Source of the DNA: CAYILC01 sp964364145
GTDB taxonomy: Bacteria > Patescibacteriota > Microgenomatia > UBA1400 > UBA12028
Length of the DNA stretch: 23,674 bases
Assembly (NCBI GenBank): GCA_964364145.1
Contig: CAYILC010000003.1
Coordinates: 1 to 23,674 of the forward strand
Reading direction: 5' to 3'
A program made the translations under genes and the position numbers. Positions within the stretch are counted from its first letter, which is position 1. Every line of letters begins with the position of its first letter. The notes under the pieces are model-generated. The model saw nothing but the letters and a program-made list of their open reading frames with translations. It ran no database searches and was not told where the DNA came from. Positions 7,569 through 14,795 of this stretch are shown piece by piece.

Positions 7569-9014
7569 TTAAAATGTTGATGTAGCTGTATAGACAACAT
7601 TATTTTCGTAATCTCCTGCGGCTTGTGTTGTGGTGATGATGATACGATAACACACGTTCACGTTTTCGGAGTCTGCAACACCGGAAGACGAGAAGATAGT
7701 TTGTGCAGGTTCACTGCTGTTGAGATTAGCAAACTGTTTGGCACAAAACGTCCCACCACTGCAGTTGCCCGAGGTATCTGTGCGTTGAAACGCCGCGGAC
7801 CCGGAACCAGTAACCTTGCCGATATACAGGAGCGAATACCCAAACCCTTTGTATGTTGTGGAGTCCCACCGCCCGGCCGAGCTATAGGTAATATTTGCGC
7901 CATTCCCGGTTGCTCCGGCGAGTGTTGTTGCGGCACCTACTTTTGTCAAAAGATAATTTTCCTGCGCGGTAACAGCGTATCCGCCAACCGCGTTGGTTGA
8001 CACGTCGAGCGCATGCGCGGCGTTAGAAAACGAGGTGATCGAAACTTGTCCAAATGGGACACTTTGCGGGGTGGTGGTGACATCGGTGTTGGATCCGCAG
8101 GTGTTGTTTCCTGATGATCCGGATGGTATACCGGCAATCCTGAAAGTAATTTGCGGCGCAACTGTTGCGGTAATACGTACGGCCTCGATGGCACCCACTT
8201 TAATAGCCGTTTGATCAATCAGTGTGTAAGTGGAATCAACGTTTTGGACAATGACGCTATAGGCATCACTTGTTCCCACCGCGTGGCCGCTTGCTGGTGC
8301 CGGATTAATCAATGAGGTAACGACAATAGGATCAGCGGTAAAGCTTTGGCTTGCGGCACCAACACCAGAGTATCGACACTCAAAAACATGATACTTGACG
8401 CTATTTACGGTTACGGCTTGCGCGCTTGCGGTACCCGCCACAAAATCATACGTTGCACCAACATCAGCAGGACACTTCACACTTGGCGCAGTGACATTGA
8501 AATCAAACCCATCACCATCGGGAATACCGTCATTAGAAGAGCTGGTGTTTGTTGTTGCTTGGACCAGCACGCGAATAGACCCATTAGGAACACCCGCGGC
8601 GGTCACAAACTTCACGGTGTGACTTGCAGAAGATGTTGCGATGATGGGGACGCCTGCAGTCTGATCACCAGACTGAAGCGCTGTAGTAATCTCGAACTTT
8701 GACTCGTCGCCGTTTGGTGTTGTCGAACTTATAGTATACCCACGCGTGCCAATCTTCACAGTGGAGGCCGACGGCGAAGCAAGTTGTGTTGAACTCGTAG
8801 ACGGAGCGGTGGTGGTATTAATAATCACCAGTGTTGAGCCAATCGTGTTTCCTGAACCCATCAAACCATAGAAAGAAAGCTTAGAGGTTGAGAGCGTATC
8901 GGAAACAGAGGTGAGGTTGGCAGACTGTGCCTTGCGAAACTGGGAAGGGGCAAAGAGAACAAGTGCGGTAATAAGAACGAAAATCAATCCACTTAAGACT
9001 GTGTGCTTATTCAT
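7569..9014 (-). CDS. Large secreted protein with C-terminal WxL-like domain
   Basis: This 481-residue exported protein has a signal (hydrophobic 8-22, likely cleavage near 29-33 at QSAN). The mature start LTSVSDTLSTSKL leads into a long Ser/Thr/Ala-rich beta region (34-290), with a Cys pair near C181 and C213. The C-terminal part (about 315-481) is homologous to the whole C-terminal part of the protein at 10065-10796: both contain a GGY.VTA.ENY block, a GFGY block, a PAQTI..SSGV/SNSGV block and an ending QAAG.YEN..Y.AT. I read GGYAVTA and NNVVYTAT as possible counterparts of the two WxL motifs, but the match is remote. There is no membrane helix at the C-terminus, so it should be released or non-covalently attached. 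An AAGGA site sits 8 nt before the ATG. Confidence 0.7.
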   Translation of the reverse strand: MNKHTVLSGLIFVLITALVLFAPSQFRKAQSANLTSVSDTLSTSKLSFYGLMGSGNTIGSTLVIINTTTAPSTSSTQLASPSASTVKIGTRGYTISSTTPNGDESKFEITTALQSGDQTAGVPIIATSSASHTVKFVTAAGVPNGSIRVLVQATTNTSSSNDGIPDGDGFDFNVTAPSVKCPADVGATYDFVAGTASAQAVTVNSVKYHVFECRYSGVGAASQSFTADPIVVTSLINPAPASGHAVGTSDAYSVIVQNVDSTYTLIDQTAIKVGAIEAVRITATVAPQITFRIAGIPSGSSGNNTCGSNTDVTTTPQSVPFGQVSITSFSNAAHALDVSTNAVGGYAVTAQENYLLTKVGAATTLAGATGNGANITYSSAGRWDSTTYKGFGYSLLYIGKVTGSGSAAFQRTDTSGNCSGGTFCAKQFANLNSSEPAQTIFSSSGVADSENVNVCYRIIITTTQAAGDYENNVVYTATSTF

Positions 9015-9031
9015 TACTCTTTTCCTTCTAT

Positions 9032-9057
9032 TCTAGTATCTAGTATCTAGTATCTAA
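9032..9057. repeat. CTAG-type repeat, tandem form (TCTAGTA x 3.7)
   Basis: A 7-nt unit TCTAGTA is repeated head to tail almost four times between two operon genes. It provides the TAG stop (9047-9049) and the last codons (RY) of the upstream minus-strand gene. Confidence 0.85.
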
Positions 9058-10018
9058 AAGTCAAATGTTTTGCGGTTTTGATAGCGAGCCATATAGAAAA
9101 GATGACCACGGCCGGTGAAATAGGAAGCGCGAATACCTTGATGATTTTTTCATCCGGAGATTCCTGATTTTCTCTCCCAACTGTTGCCGTAATCGTATAT
9201 TGGCCAAGGAGAAAGAGCGGTCGATAGTCCATGGGAGCCGCGATGGCGCTTTTTGTATCGTCTGGATCCTGTACAGAGGCTTGAAGTTTGCGGATACTGC
9301 CAGCAAGGACATTCTCAGGAAGGAGGGGGAAAATCTTGACAACTTTGCCCAAAGTTGAAGCAATACTGACTTGTCCATGTGCTTGTGTATAGTTCGTCCC
9401 AAGATTTTTTACAATCATCGTGATTGGAATTGAGGAGAACATATCGACAATTCTTGGAGCAGAAAGTTTTTCAATGACTAATTTTGCCCGATCCTCGCCA
9501 TTGCCGGAAACCGAGAGCAGGATATGAACGCCGATATACGCTTGAGAAACAGTCTGCACTCCATCAACCTGTGCAAGTCCGGAAGGAGAGGTTTTGAGAA
9601 GAAGTGTTTTGTAGTAATCCCTATCTAGCTCGGAGTTTGGAATAGTAATACGCAGAATAAGTTGGTCTTTGGTTCCCGCAGGGAGAAGGAAAGGTTTACC
9701 GAATTTTTTATCCAGATTTTGGAGTTCTGCATATGGAAAGTTTTCGTTTTTTTCGAACACTATTGGGGCACCGGTATTTTCATCAGGAGAAAAATCGACA
9801 ATAGTGGGGATAACTTCTAAATCAACGGTGCCGTCGTTGGCAATGGTGAACGCTTGCGTAATACTTCTCCCGGGTTGCATCACGATCTCGGAAAGGGGTG
9901 GAGTGATTGAAATAGAGGTACGGTTTCCGTTTTCTTGGGCGCGCACGGGGATGACAATTGCTCCCACCACAGTCGTAATCCCGAGAAGTATGAAAAAAAT
10001 TGTGACCTTCATCAGCAT
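9047..10018 (-). CDS. Membrane-anchored DUF916-like surface protein
   Basis: This 323-residue protein has a signal peptide (hydrophobic 5-24, VRAQEN) and a first beta domain (about 34-170) with the DUF916-like pattern SISITPPLSEIVMQPGRS, then AFTIANDGTVDLEV. A second beta domain (about 178-282) resembles the second domain of WxL-interacting proteins (KLVIEKLSAPRIVDMFSSIP, IVKNLGTNY, LLGQYTITATVG). A single C-terminal helix (about 296-314) anchors it. It comes right after the secreted WxL-like gene at 10065-10796, repeating the ligand-then-anchor order seen again in the next two genes. An AAGGG site lies 7 nt before the ATG. An in-frame ATG at 10012 is an alternative start. The last two residues and the stop come from a CTAG repeat. 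Confidence 0.7.
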   Translation of the reverse strand: MLMKVTIFFILLGITTVVGAIVIPVRAQENGNRTSISITPPLSEIVMQPGRSITQAFTIANDGTVDLEVIPTIVDFSPDENTGAPIVFEKNENFPYAELQNLDKKFGKPFLLPAGTKDQLILRITIPNSELDRDYYKTLLLKTSPSGLAQVDGVQTVSQAYIGVHILLSVSGNGEDRAKLVIEKLSAPRIVDMFSSIPITMIVKNLGTNYTQAHGQVSIASTLGKVVKIFPLLPENVLAGSIRKLQASVQDPDDTKSAIAAPMDYRPLFLLGQYTITATVGRENQESPDEKIIKVFALPISPAVVIFSIWLAIKTAKHLTFRY

Positions 10019-10036
10019 AGCTTTCCCTTTTTCTCT

Positions 10037-10068
10037 CTAGTATCTAGATTCTAGAATCTAGATACTAG
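10037..10068. repeat. CTAG-type repeat, perfect 32-nt palindrome
   Basis: This is a perfect inverted repeat built from CTAGTATCTAG, a CTAGATTCTAGAATCTAG core and CTAGATACTAG. It lies between two operon genes and supplies the TAG stop (10065-10067) of the upstream one. As RNA it would fold into a 14- to 16-bp hairpin; it has no T-tract. Confidence 0.9.
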
Positions 10069-10796
10069 TACCCCGGCGTAGCGATATAGATAATATGATT
10101 TTCGTATTGACCGGCGGCCTGATTTCCACTAACCGCAATCTTGTACGTCACAATTCCTTGTTGTTTTTTTACCACACCGCTATTGCTCATAATAGTTTGC
10201 GCGGGTTGACTCTGCGAGAGATCGGCAAAGGGTTTGAAATACGTACTGTCCACAAAACCCGACGGATAATCACTACCTGTCATGTTATATCCAAACCCGG
10301 CCTTGGTGGCGTCTGTCCAAACTGCGGCCGTACCATAGGTACAGCTACTACTATTGCACGATGTGTTTGGAATGGTGGTAGAGGTTCCCACTTTCTTGAG
10401 CGGGTAGTTTTCAAATGCCGTTACGGTGTAGCCACCAGCTCCTTTAGCCGAGACCGCAATACTGGTTGTTGCTGTTGCAAAAACATTTGGTGAAAGCGTT
10501 CCAAAATCAATGGAGGTATTCGAGATCACAAAAGAAAATGTGCCTATCGAATATATATATTGAAAACCAGACCTCACGATGTAGCCAGTCGTTCCGTACT
10601 TTCCGCTAGCGGTTTGGCCGTTCGTGTCGGTGAGCGTGTATGAACCACTCGTTTTTTTCCCGGAGGTCATGTTGAGGTTGTTGTACTGGATGATGTAACT
10701 ATTTGATGAAAGATTTGCCTGGACTTTGGGAGCATGGGCCAAGAGACTCGCAGTAAAAATAACGAGGACAATACAAAGCTTCATGTGCGAATTCAT
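10065..10796 (-). CDS. Secreted protein with WxL-like domain
   Basis: This 243-residue exported protein has a signal peptide (hydrophobic 6-20, AHAPKVQANLS). A short N-terminal region (SSNSYIIQYNNLNMTSGKK) is followed by a domain (about 86-243) with SIDFGTLSPN, GGYTVTAFENYPL, GFGYNM, PAQTIMSNSGV and QAAGQYENHIIYIAT. The same domain forms the C-terminus of the 481-residue protein at 7569-9014. The pair C147/C152 may form a disulfide. Its ATG overlaps the TGA of the preceding membrane-protein gene (ATGA, 10793-10796), so the two are translationally coupled. The next gene is a DUF916-like anchor, which suggests a complex. The assignment to the WxL superfamily is my inference from motif order and gene neighbourhood. 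Confidence 0.7.
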   Translation of the reverse strand: MNSHMKLCIVLVIFTASLLAHAPKVQANLSSNSYIIQYNNLNMTSGKKTSGSYTLTDTNGQTASGKYGTTGYIVRSGFQYIYSIGTFSFVISNTSIDFGTLSPNVFATATTSIAVSAKGAGGYTVTAFENYPLKKVGTSTTIPNTSCNSSSCTYGTAAVWTDATKAGFGYNMTGSDYPSGFVDSTYFKPFADLSQSQPAQTIMSNSGVVKKQQGIVTYKIAVSGNQAAGQYENHIIYIATPGY

Positions 10797-11494
10797 GTGC
10801 GTTTTTGATCCTCAATAAGATCTTTCGTTGCCTCAAGGATCAGCAAAATTTGACGCTGAAGTGTTTCACTGTTGTGTTCTGGATATTGGCTTAACTCCAG
10901 CAACTTCTCAAGTTTAGGAAGCAGAAATGTGGAAAGAAAAAGGCCGCTCTCCTGCATGTATGTTCCCGACGATTCAAGACTTTGCTCGTCTGCCTGAATT
11001 CTTTTGTGTTCTTGTCTTGCAAAGAGCAATAAAGGGAGTAACGCCGGAAAAGAAAGTAGTGTTGCGATGTCATGCACACTTAAAGCGTGTTGACTGATTG
11101 CCCAGAGAAAAAGAGGGATACTTGCAGTCAAGGTTACGATTGTTGTGGTGTGAAGTGTGAGCACACTCAAAAAGAGAAGGCCATATGTGAGTGGAAGAAA
11201 GATCGAGCTAATCCCGCCTGTCGAACCAACAAGAACAAAAAGTGCTGTGGTTATGATGATGAGTTCATATGTAGTTGAGTCTGTACTCAAGCTCCCAAGT
11301 CGTTTGCCCGCGAATTTTTGGACCACCAAAAACAACAAAAAGAGAACGCCGGTGAGTTGCAATGAATACTGCTGGAGATCTGGATCTATAATCCAAACAT
11401 AACTTAGGATCGTTGCGCAGATAATGCCGACAAGGTGGGACCTCATACTTCGAGAATTTGCAAGGGTAACAAAAGTACGTTGAAGGGCGGGCAT
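10793..11494 (-). CDS. Polytopic membrane protein, first gene of the surface operon
   Basis: This 233-residue protein (from MPALQRTFVT) has about five or six membrane helices between residues 20 and 150 and a soluble C-terminal tail of about 75 residues rich in Leu, Glu and Gln (LLPKLEKLLELSQYP, LQRQILLILEATKDLIEDQ). That tail resembles a dimerisation helix. The shape recalls the membrane half of a sensor kinase, but no kinase, HAMP or DNA-binding domain follows. I choose ATG 11494 over the upstream in-frame start at 11578 because an extended -10 lies 6 nt before it and the longer form would cross into leuS. The next gene starts inside its TGA. Function unknown; it may help export or sense the surface proteins. 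Confidence 0.7.
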   Translation of the reverse strand: MPALQRTFVTLANSRSMRSHLVGIICATILSYVWIIDPDLQQYSLQLTGVLFLLFLVVQKFAGKRLGSLSTDSTTYELIIITTALFVLVGSTGGISSIFLPLTYGLLFLSVLTLHTTTIVTLTASIPLFLWAISQHALSVHDIATLLSFPALLPLLLFARQEHKRIQADEQSLESSGTYMQESGLFLSTFLLPKLEKLLELSQYPEHNSETLQRQILLILEATKDLIEDQKRT

Positions 11495-11500
11495 GTATTC

Positions 11501-11509
11501 AGTATAGCA
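11501..11509 (-). promoter_or_regulatory. Extended -10 of the surface operon (leaderless)
   Basis: On the minus strand, TGC followed by TATACT (11506 to 11501) stands 6 nt before the ATG at 11494. It is back to back with the leuS promoter; only 54 nt separate the two start codons. Confidence 0.65.
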
Positions 11510-11530
11510 AACAGCTCGATTCCCGTTTTG

Positions 11531-11539
11531 TGCTAGAAT
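11531..11539 (+). promoter_or_regulatory. Extended -10 of leuS
   Basis: TGC followed by TAGAAT (11534-11539) ends 9 nt before the leuS ATG at 11549, so the transcript would have at most a few leader bases and no Shine-Dalgarno. Confidence 0.6.
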
Positions 11540-11548
11540 ACCCCGACT

Positions 11549-14020
11549 ATGTATGACCATAAGATAGTTGAGAAACATTGGAGCAAAGTTTGGCGCGAAC
11601 AGCGCGTATATGAACCAAATCTTGCCTCGCCAAAAACCAAATTCTATAACTTAATGATGTTTCCTTATCCCTCCGCAGAAGGACTGCATGTGGGCAACAT
11701 GTACGCATTTACCGGTGCGGATGTTTATGGTCGATATCAGCGCATGCAAGGCAAGGATGTGTTTGAGCCGATTGGGCTGGACGGTTTTGGCATTCATTCC
11801 GAGAACTATGCAATAAAGATTGGAAAGCATCCTGTCGATCAAGCCAAGATCACAGAGGCCAATTTTTATCGCCAGTTGGGCTCGATAGGGAATGGGTTTG
11901 CTTGGGAAGAGCGTTTAGAAACATACGACCCCGAGTATTACAGATGGACGCAATGGCTTTTCGTGCAGATGTTTAAACGCGGGTTAGCGTACAAAGCAAG
12001 TTCGCTCGTCAATTGGTGTCCTTTGGACAAGACTGTGTTGGCAGATGAGCAAGTGGAGGATGGGAAGTGCGAGCGATGTAAGACCGCGGTTGTTCGGAAG
12101 GAAGCCAAGCAGTGGTTTTTTAAGATTACCAAGTATGCCGATCGCCTGTTGACTAATATAGAGGGTCTAAAATGGCCGGAAAAAATTCGGATTGCGCAGA
12201 GGCAGTGGATTGGGAAGAAAGCTGGAATCAATATTACCTATCAGGTAGTGGGTAACCCAGAAACAATTACTTGTTTTACCACAAAACCTGTAAATTTTGG
12301 TGCAACATTTCTTGTTCTCGCTCCAGAGCATCCATTAGTGAAAAAAATAGTTCAAGGAAAAATTAAAATTCCCAAGGAAAATATTGTATCAGTGAAGAAA
12401 TATGTCGATGTGGCTCTCAATAAATCGGACCAACAAAGAAAAATTGAAGAGAAACATAAGACGGGTGTTTTTACAGGCCTTATGGTGTTAAACCATGTGA
12501 CAAAGAAAGAAATTCCTGTCTGGATTTCGGACTTTGTTTTGGGAAGTATTGGTACAGGAGCGGTTCAAGGTTGCCCAGGTCATGACCTTCGAGATTTTGA
12601 GTTTGCAAAGAAGTACAACTTGCCAATTCCACGTGTTGTGATTGGAAAAGATGGTAAGACTGGACAAATTACAACGTTTCGTGAGGTTGTTGAAGATAGT
12701 GGAACAATGGTGAACTCACAGTTCCTTGATGGTATGGAGTTCCATAAGGCAATGGAAAAGACCATGGACTATTTTGAACAGCATGGATGGGGAAAGCGAG
12801 TGACAACATATCATCTGCGTGACTGGTTAATTTCGAGACAGCGTTTTTGGGGTCCTCCTATTCCCATGATTGACTGTCCAACATGCGGCTGGCAGGCTGT
12901 TCCAGAAGAAAATTTGCCGTTGGAATTGCCATTTATCAAAGATTACAAACCAACTGGAGATGGCAAATCTCCTTTGGAAAAAGCACCGGCCTCTTGGTTG
13001 TACACGGAATGTCCCAAGTGCGGCGGAAAGGGCAAGCGTGAGACTGATGTCTCCGACACCTTCTTAGACTCGAGTTGGTATTTCTTGCGCTATCCTTCAT
13101 TGCATACAAAAACTACAGCCGAAAAACCATTTGACCCGGCAATTACCAAAAAATGGCTTCCTGTTGATGCGTATATTGGCGGCGCAGAACACGCGGTCCT
13201 GCATTTGCTCTATTCCCGTTTTGTGACGATGGCGCTCAAAGATTGGGGATACCTCGAGTTCGAGGAGCCGTTCCCGTTCCTTTTTGGCCACGGATTGATT
13301 ATTAAAGACGGCGCCAAGATGAGTAAGTCAAAAGGGAATGTGGTGAATCCGGACGAGTACATCGAAAAATTCGGTGCCGATACACTGCGAACCTACCTCA
13401 TGTTTTTGGGTCCGTATGATCAAGGCGGTGATTTTCGAGACACCGGTATTGCAGGTATGCATCGTTGGCTCCAGAAAATCTGGCGGTTGTTTACCGAAAA
13501 AGTTGGCACACAAACGAGTCCTAACCTTTTGATCAAATTGCACAAGACCATCAAGAAATGCAGCAGAGAGATGGCGGAGTTCAAGTTCAACACAAGTATT
13601 GCCGCCATGATGGAGTGCTCGAACGTTTGGATTCAGGAAGGCGAAATTATGGCGAAAAATGACGCGCAAAAATTCTTGGGGTTGTTGGCGCCGTTTGCCC
13701 CATATATGACCGAGGAGCTGTATCAGACACTGTTTGTTCAGGCGGGCACAAAAAACTTCTCCTCTCTCCATCGATCAAGTTGGCCAGTGTTTTCGGAGGA
13801 ATTAACCAAGGATTCTATTCTTGAGATTGCAGTCCAAGTGAATGGAAAGTTTAAAACAACTGTTTCGTTGGAGGCTAAAAAGGTTATTCAGGACAAGCAA
13901 CTCGAAAAACAGGTCATGAATCATCCCAAGGTACAATCTTTACTCGGTGGAAAAACTGTTACAAAAACCATTATTGTTCCCAAGAGATTGGTGAATTTTA
14001 TTCTCCATTCTAGTATCTAG
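11549..14020 (+). CDS. leuS: Leucyl-tRNA synthetase
   Basis: This 823-residue class I synthetase charges tRNA-Leu in the cytosol. The HIGH-type motif is HVGN (47-50, in PYPSAEGLHVGN) and the KMSKS motif is KMSKS (590-594). Cys-rich zinc-type pairs occur as CPLDK...CERCK, CPTCG and CPKCG. The CP1 editing insertion occupies about 220-430 and ends with GTGAVQGCPGHDLRDFEFAK, where family members usually have VPAHD; the key Asp (346) remains. The threonine-rich loop is changed: TTKPVNFG (244-251) replaces the usual TTRPDT.FG, one residue shorter and without the DT pair, so proofreading may be altered. The C-terminal anticodon-binding and tail regions look complete. The final residues SSI and the stop are encoded by a CTAG repeat. 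Confidence 0.97.
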   Translation: MYDHKIVEKHWSKVWREQRVYEPNLASPKTKFYNLMMFPYPSAEGLHVGNMYAFTGADVYGRYQRMQGKDVFEPIGLDGFGIHSENYAIKIGKHPVDQAKITEANFYRQLGSIGNGFAWEERLETYDPEYYRWTQWLFVQMFKRGLAYKASSLVNWCPLDKTVLADEQVEDGKCERCKTAVVRKEAKQWFFKITKYADRLLTNIEGLKWPEKIRIAQRQWIGKKAGINITYQVVGNPETITCFTTKPVNFGATFLVLAPEHPLVKKIVQGKIKIPKENIVSVKKYVDVALNKSDQQRKIEEKHKTGVFTGLMVLNHVTKKEIPVWISDFVLGSIGTGAVQGCPGHDLRDFEFAKKYNLPIPRVVIGKDGKTGQITTFREVVEDSGTMVNSQFLDGMEFHKAMEKTMDYFEQHGWGKRVTTYHLRDWLISRQRFWGPPIPMIDCPTCGWQAVPEENLPLELPFIKDYKPTGDGKSPLEKAPASWLYTECPKCGGKGKRETDVSDTFLDSSWYFLRYPSLHTKTTAEKPFDPAITKKWLPVDAYIGGAEHAVLHLLYSRFVTMALKDWGYLEFEEPFPFLFGHGLIIKDGAKMSKSKGNVVNPDEYIEKFGADTLRTYLMFLGPYDQGGDFRDTGIAGMHRWLQKIWRLFTEKVGTQTSPNLLIKLHKTIKKCSREMAEFKFNTSIAAMMECSNVWIQEGEIMAKNDAQKFLGLLAPFAPYMTEELYQTLFVQAGTKNFSSLHRSSWPVFSEELTKDSILEIAVQVNGKFKTTVSLEAKKVIQDKQLEKQVMNHPKVQSLLGGKTVTKTIIVPKRLVNFILHSSI

Positions 14021-14039
14021 TATCTAGATACTAGAATGG
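14005..14039 (+). repeat. CTAG-type repeat forming a 16-bp hairpin at the leuS end
   Basis: CCATTCTAGTATCTAG (14005-14020) pairs with its exact complement at 14024-14039 around a TAT loop. It holds the leuS stop codon. A CTTTTTG run lies 11 nt downstream, so it might also weaken transcription between leuS and comEA. Confidence 0.85.
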
Positions 14040-14080
14040 GGCAGTTGTCTTTTTGTAATCGATCTGTAAGGTTTCGCGTG

Positions 14081-14086
14081 TATGGT
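14081..14086 (+). promoter_or_regulatory. Possible -10 of comEA
   Basis: TATGGT ends 8 nt before the ATG at 14095. It follows the same short-spacing pattern as other starts here but lacks a clean TGN extension, so it is weak. Confidence 0.3.
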
Positions 14087-14094
14087 GATGTGAA

Positions 14095-14757
14095 ATGCGC
14101 GAACATATTACCCGCTTTATCTCTTCACAGTATTTTGGTTATCTTTCTCTGGCAGTTTTTCTCATGGGCGTATTCACGTTTTCATACGGAATTTTTTCTT
14201 CAATGAATGCTCGAGGGGAAGGTAAGAAAACACAACAACAGGTGAGTAGTCAAATGGATGCCTCGGTTCAGATCCAAGAATTACCAAAAGCTGAATTTGC
14301 CGGAGAACATGCCACTCCTTCCGCCTCGCTTCAGGTGTATGTGTCCGGCGCCGTCAAGAACCCCGGTGTGTATAGTTTAGCAGAAGGCTCAAGAGTAAAA
14401 GACGGCATTGAACTTGCCGGTGGGTTTGAAAAGAACGCCGATCCGAACAAAATAGCCAGGGAATTAAACCTTGCTCAAAAAATTCACGATCAAGACCATA
14501 TTCATGTATCGGCAAAAGAGGATATTTCCATGTTGAGTCTTGAGAGCTCTGCTAAAACGTCAAATGGTCTTTTGGATGTGAACTCTGCAACTTTGGTCCA
14601 GCTTGAAGAATTACAAGGAGTTGGCGAAGTAACAGCAAAAAAGATTGTCAGTTTACGCCCCTATCTATCATTTCAGGACTTTGCCGAGAAAACAGGATTG
14701 TCCAGTCATTTGCTAGACGGAATGAAAGCAGAAATTACATTTTACACGGGCAATTAA
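14095..14757 (+). CDS. comEA: ComEA-like competence protein (SLBB + helix-hairpin-helix)
   Basis: This 220-residue protein has one N-terminal membrane helix (about 13-36), a linker, an SLBB domain (about 79-140, LQVYVSGAVKNPGVYSL and GIELAGGF) and a C-terminal helix-hairpin-helix domain (about 158-217, LLDVNSATLVQLEELQGVGE then TAKKIVSLRPY and FQDFAEKTGL). ComEA binds incoming double-stranded DNA outside the membrane and hands it to the ComEC channel. The domain order and length match Firmicutes and Patescibacteria ComEA, and all parts look intact. It is followed by a comEC that is clearly broken, so this receptor may have lost its channel or serve another role. Confidence 0.9.
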   Translation: MREHITRFISSQYFGYLSLAVFLMGVFTFSYGIFSSMNARGEGKKTQQQVSSQMDASVQIQELPKAEFAGEHATPSASLQVYVSGAVKNPGVYSLAEGSRVKDGIELAGGFEKNADPNKIARELNLAQKIHDQDHIHVSAKEDISMLSLESSAKTSNGLLDVNSATLVQLEELQGVGEVTAKKIVSLRPYLSFQDFAEKTGLSSHLLDGMKAEITFYTGN

Positions 14758-14781
14758 TCGTGAAAACCGCAATATTCGTCA

Positions 14782-14789
14782 TGTAAGAT
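14782..14789 (+). promoter_or_regulatory. -10-like element before the comEC remnant
   Basis: TGTAAGAT ends 6 nt before ATG 14796. The spacing matches the leaderless pattern and supports this ATG over the adjoining TTG at 14793. Confidence 0.4.
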
Positions 14790-14795
14790 AAATTG

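Noticed and set aside
10793..10796. Use of TGA as a sense codon (code 25)
   Set aside because: TGA ends the first operon gene in a typical ATGA overlap and also ends the 259-residue cassette gene; reading through would not extend recognisable domains.
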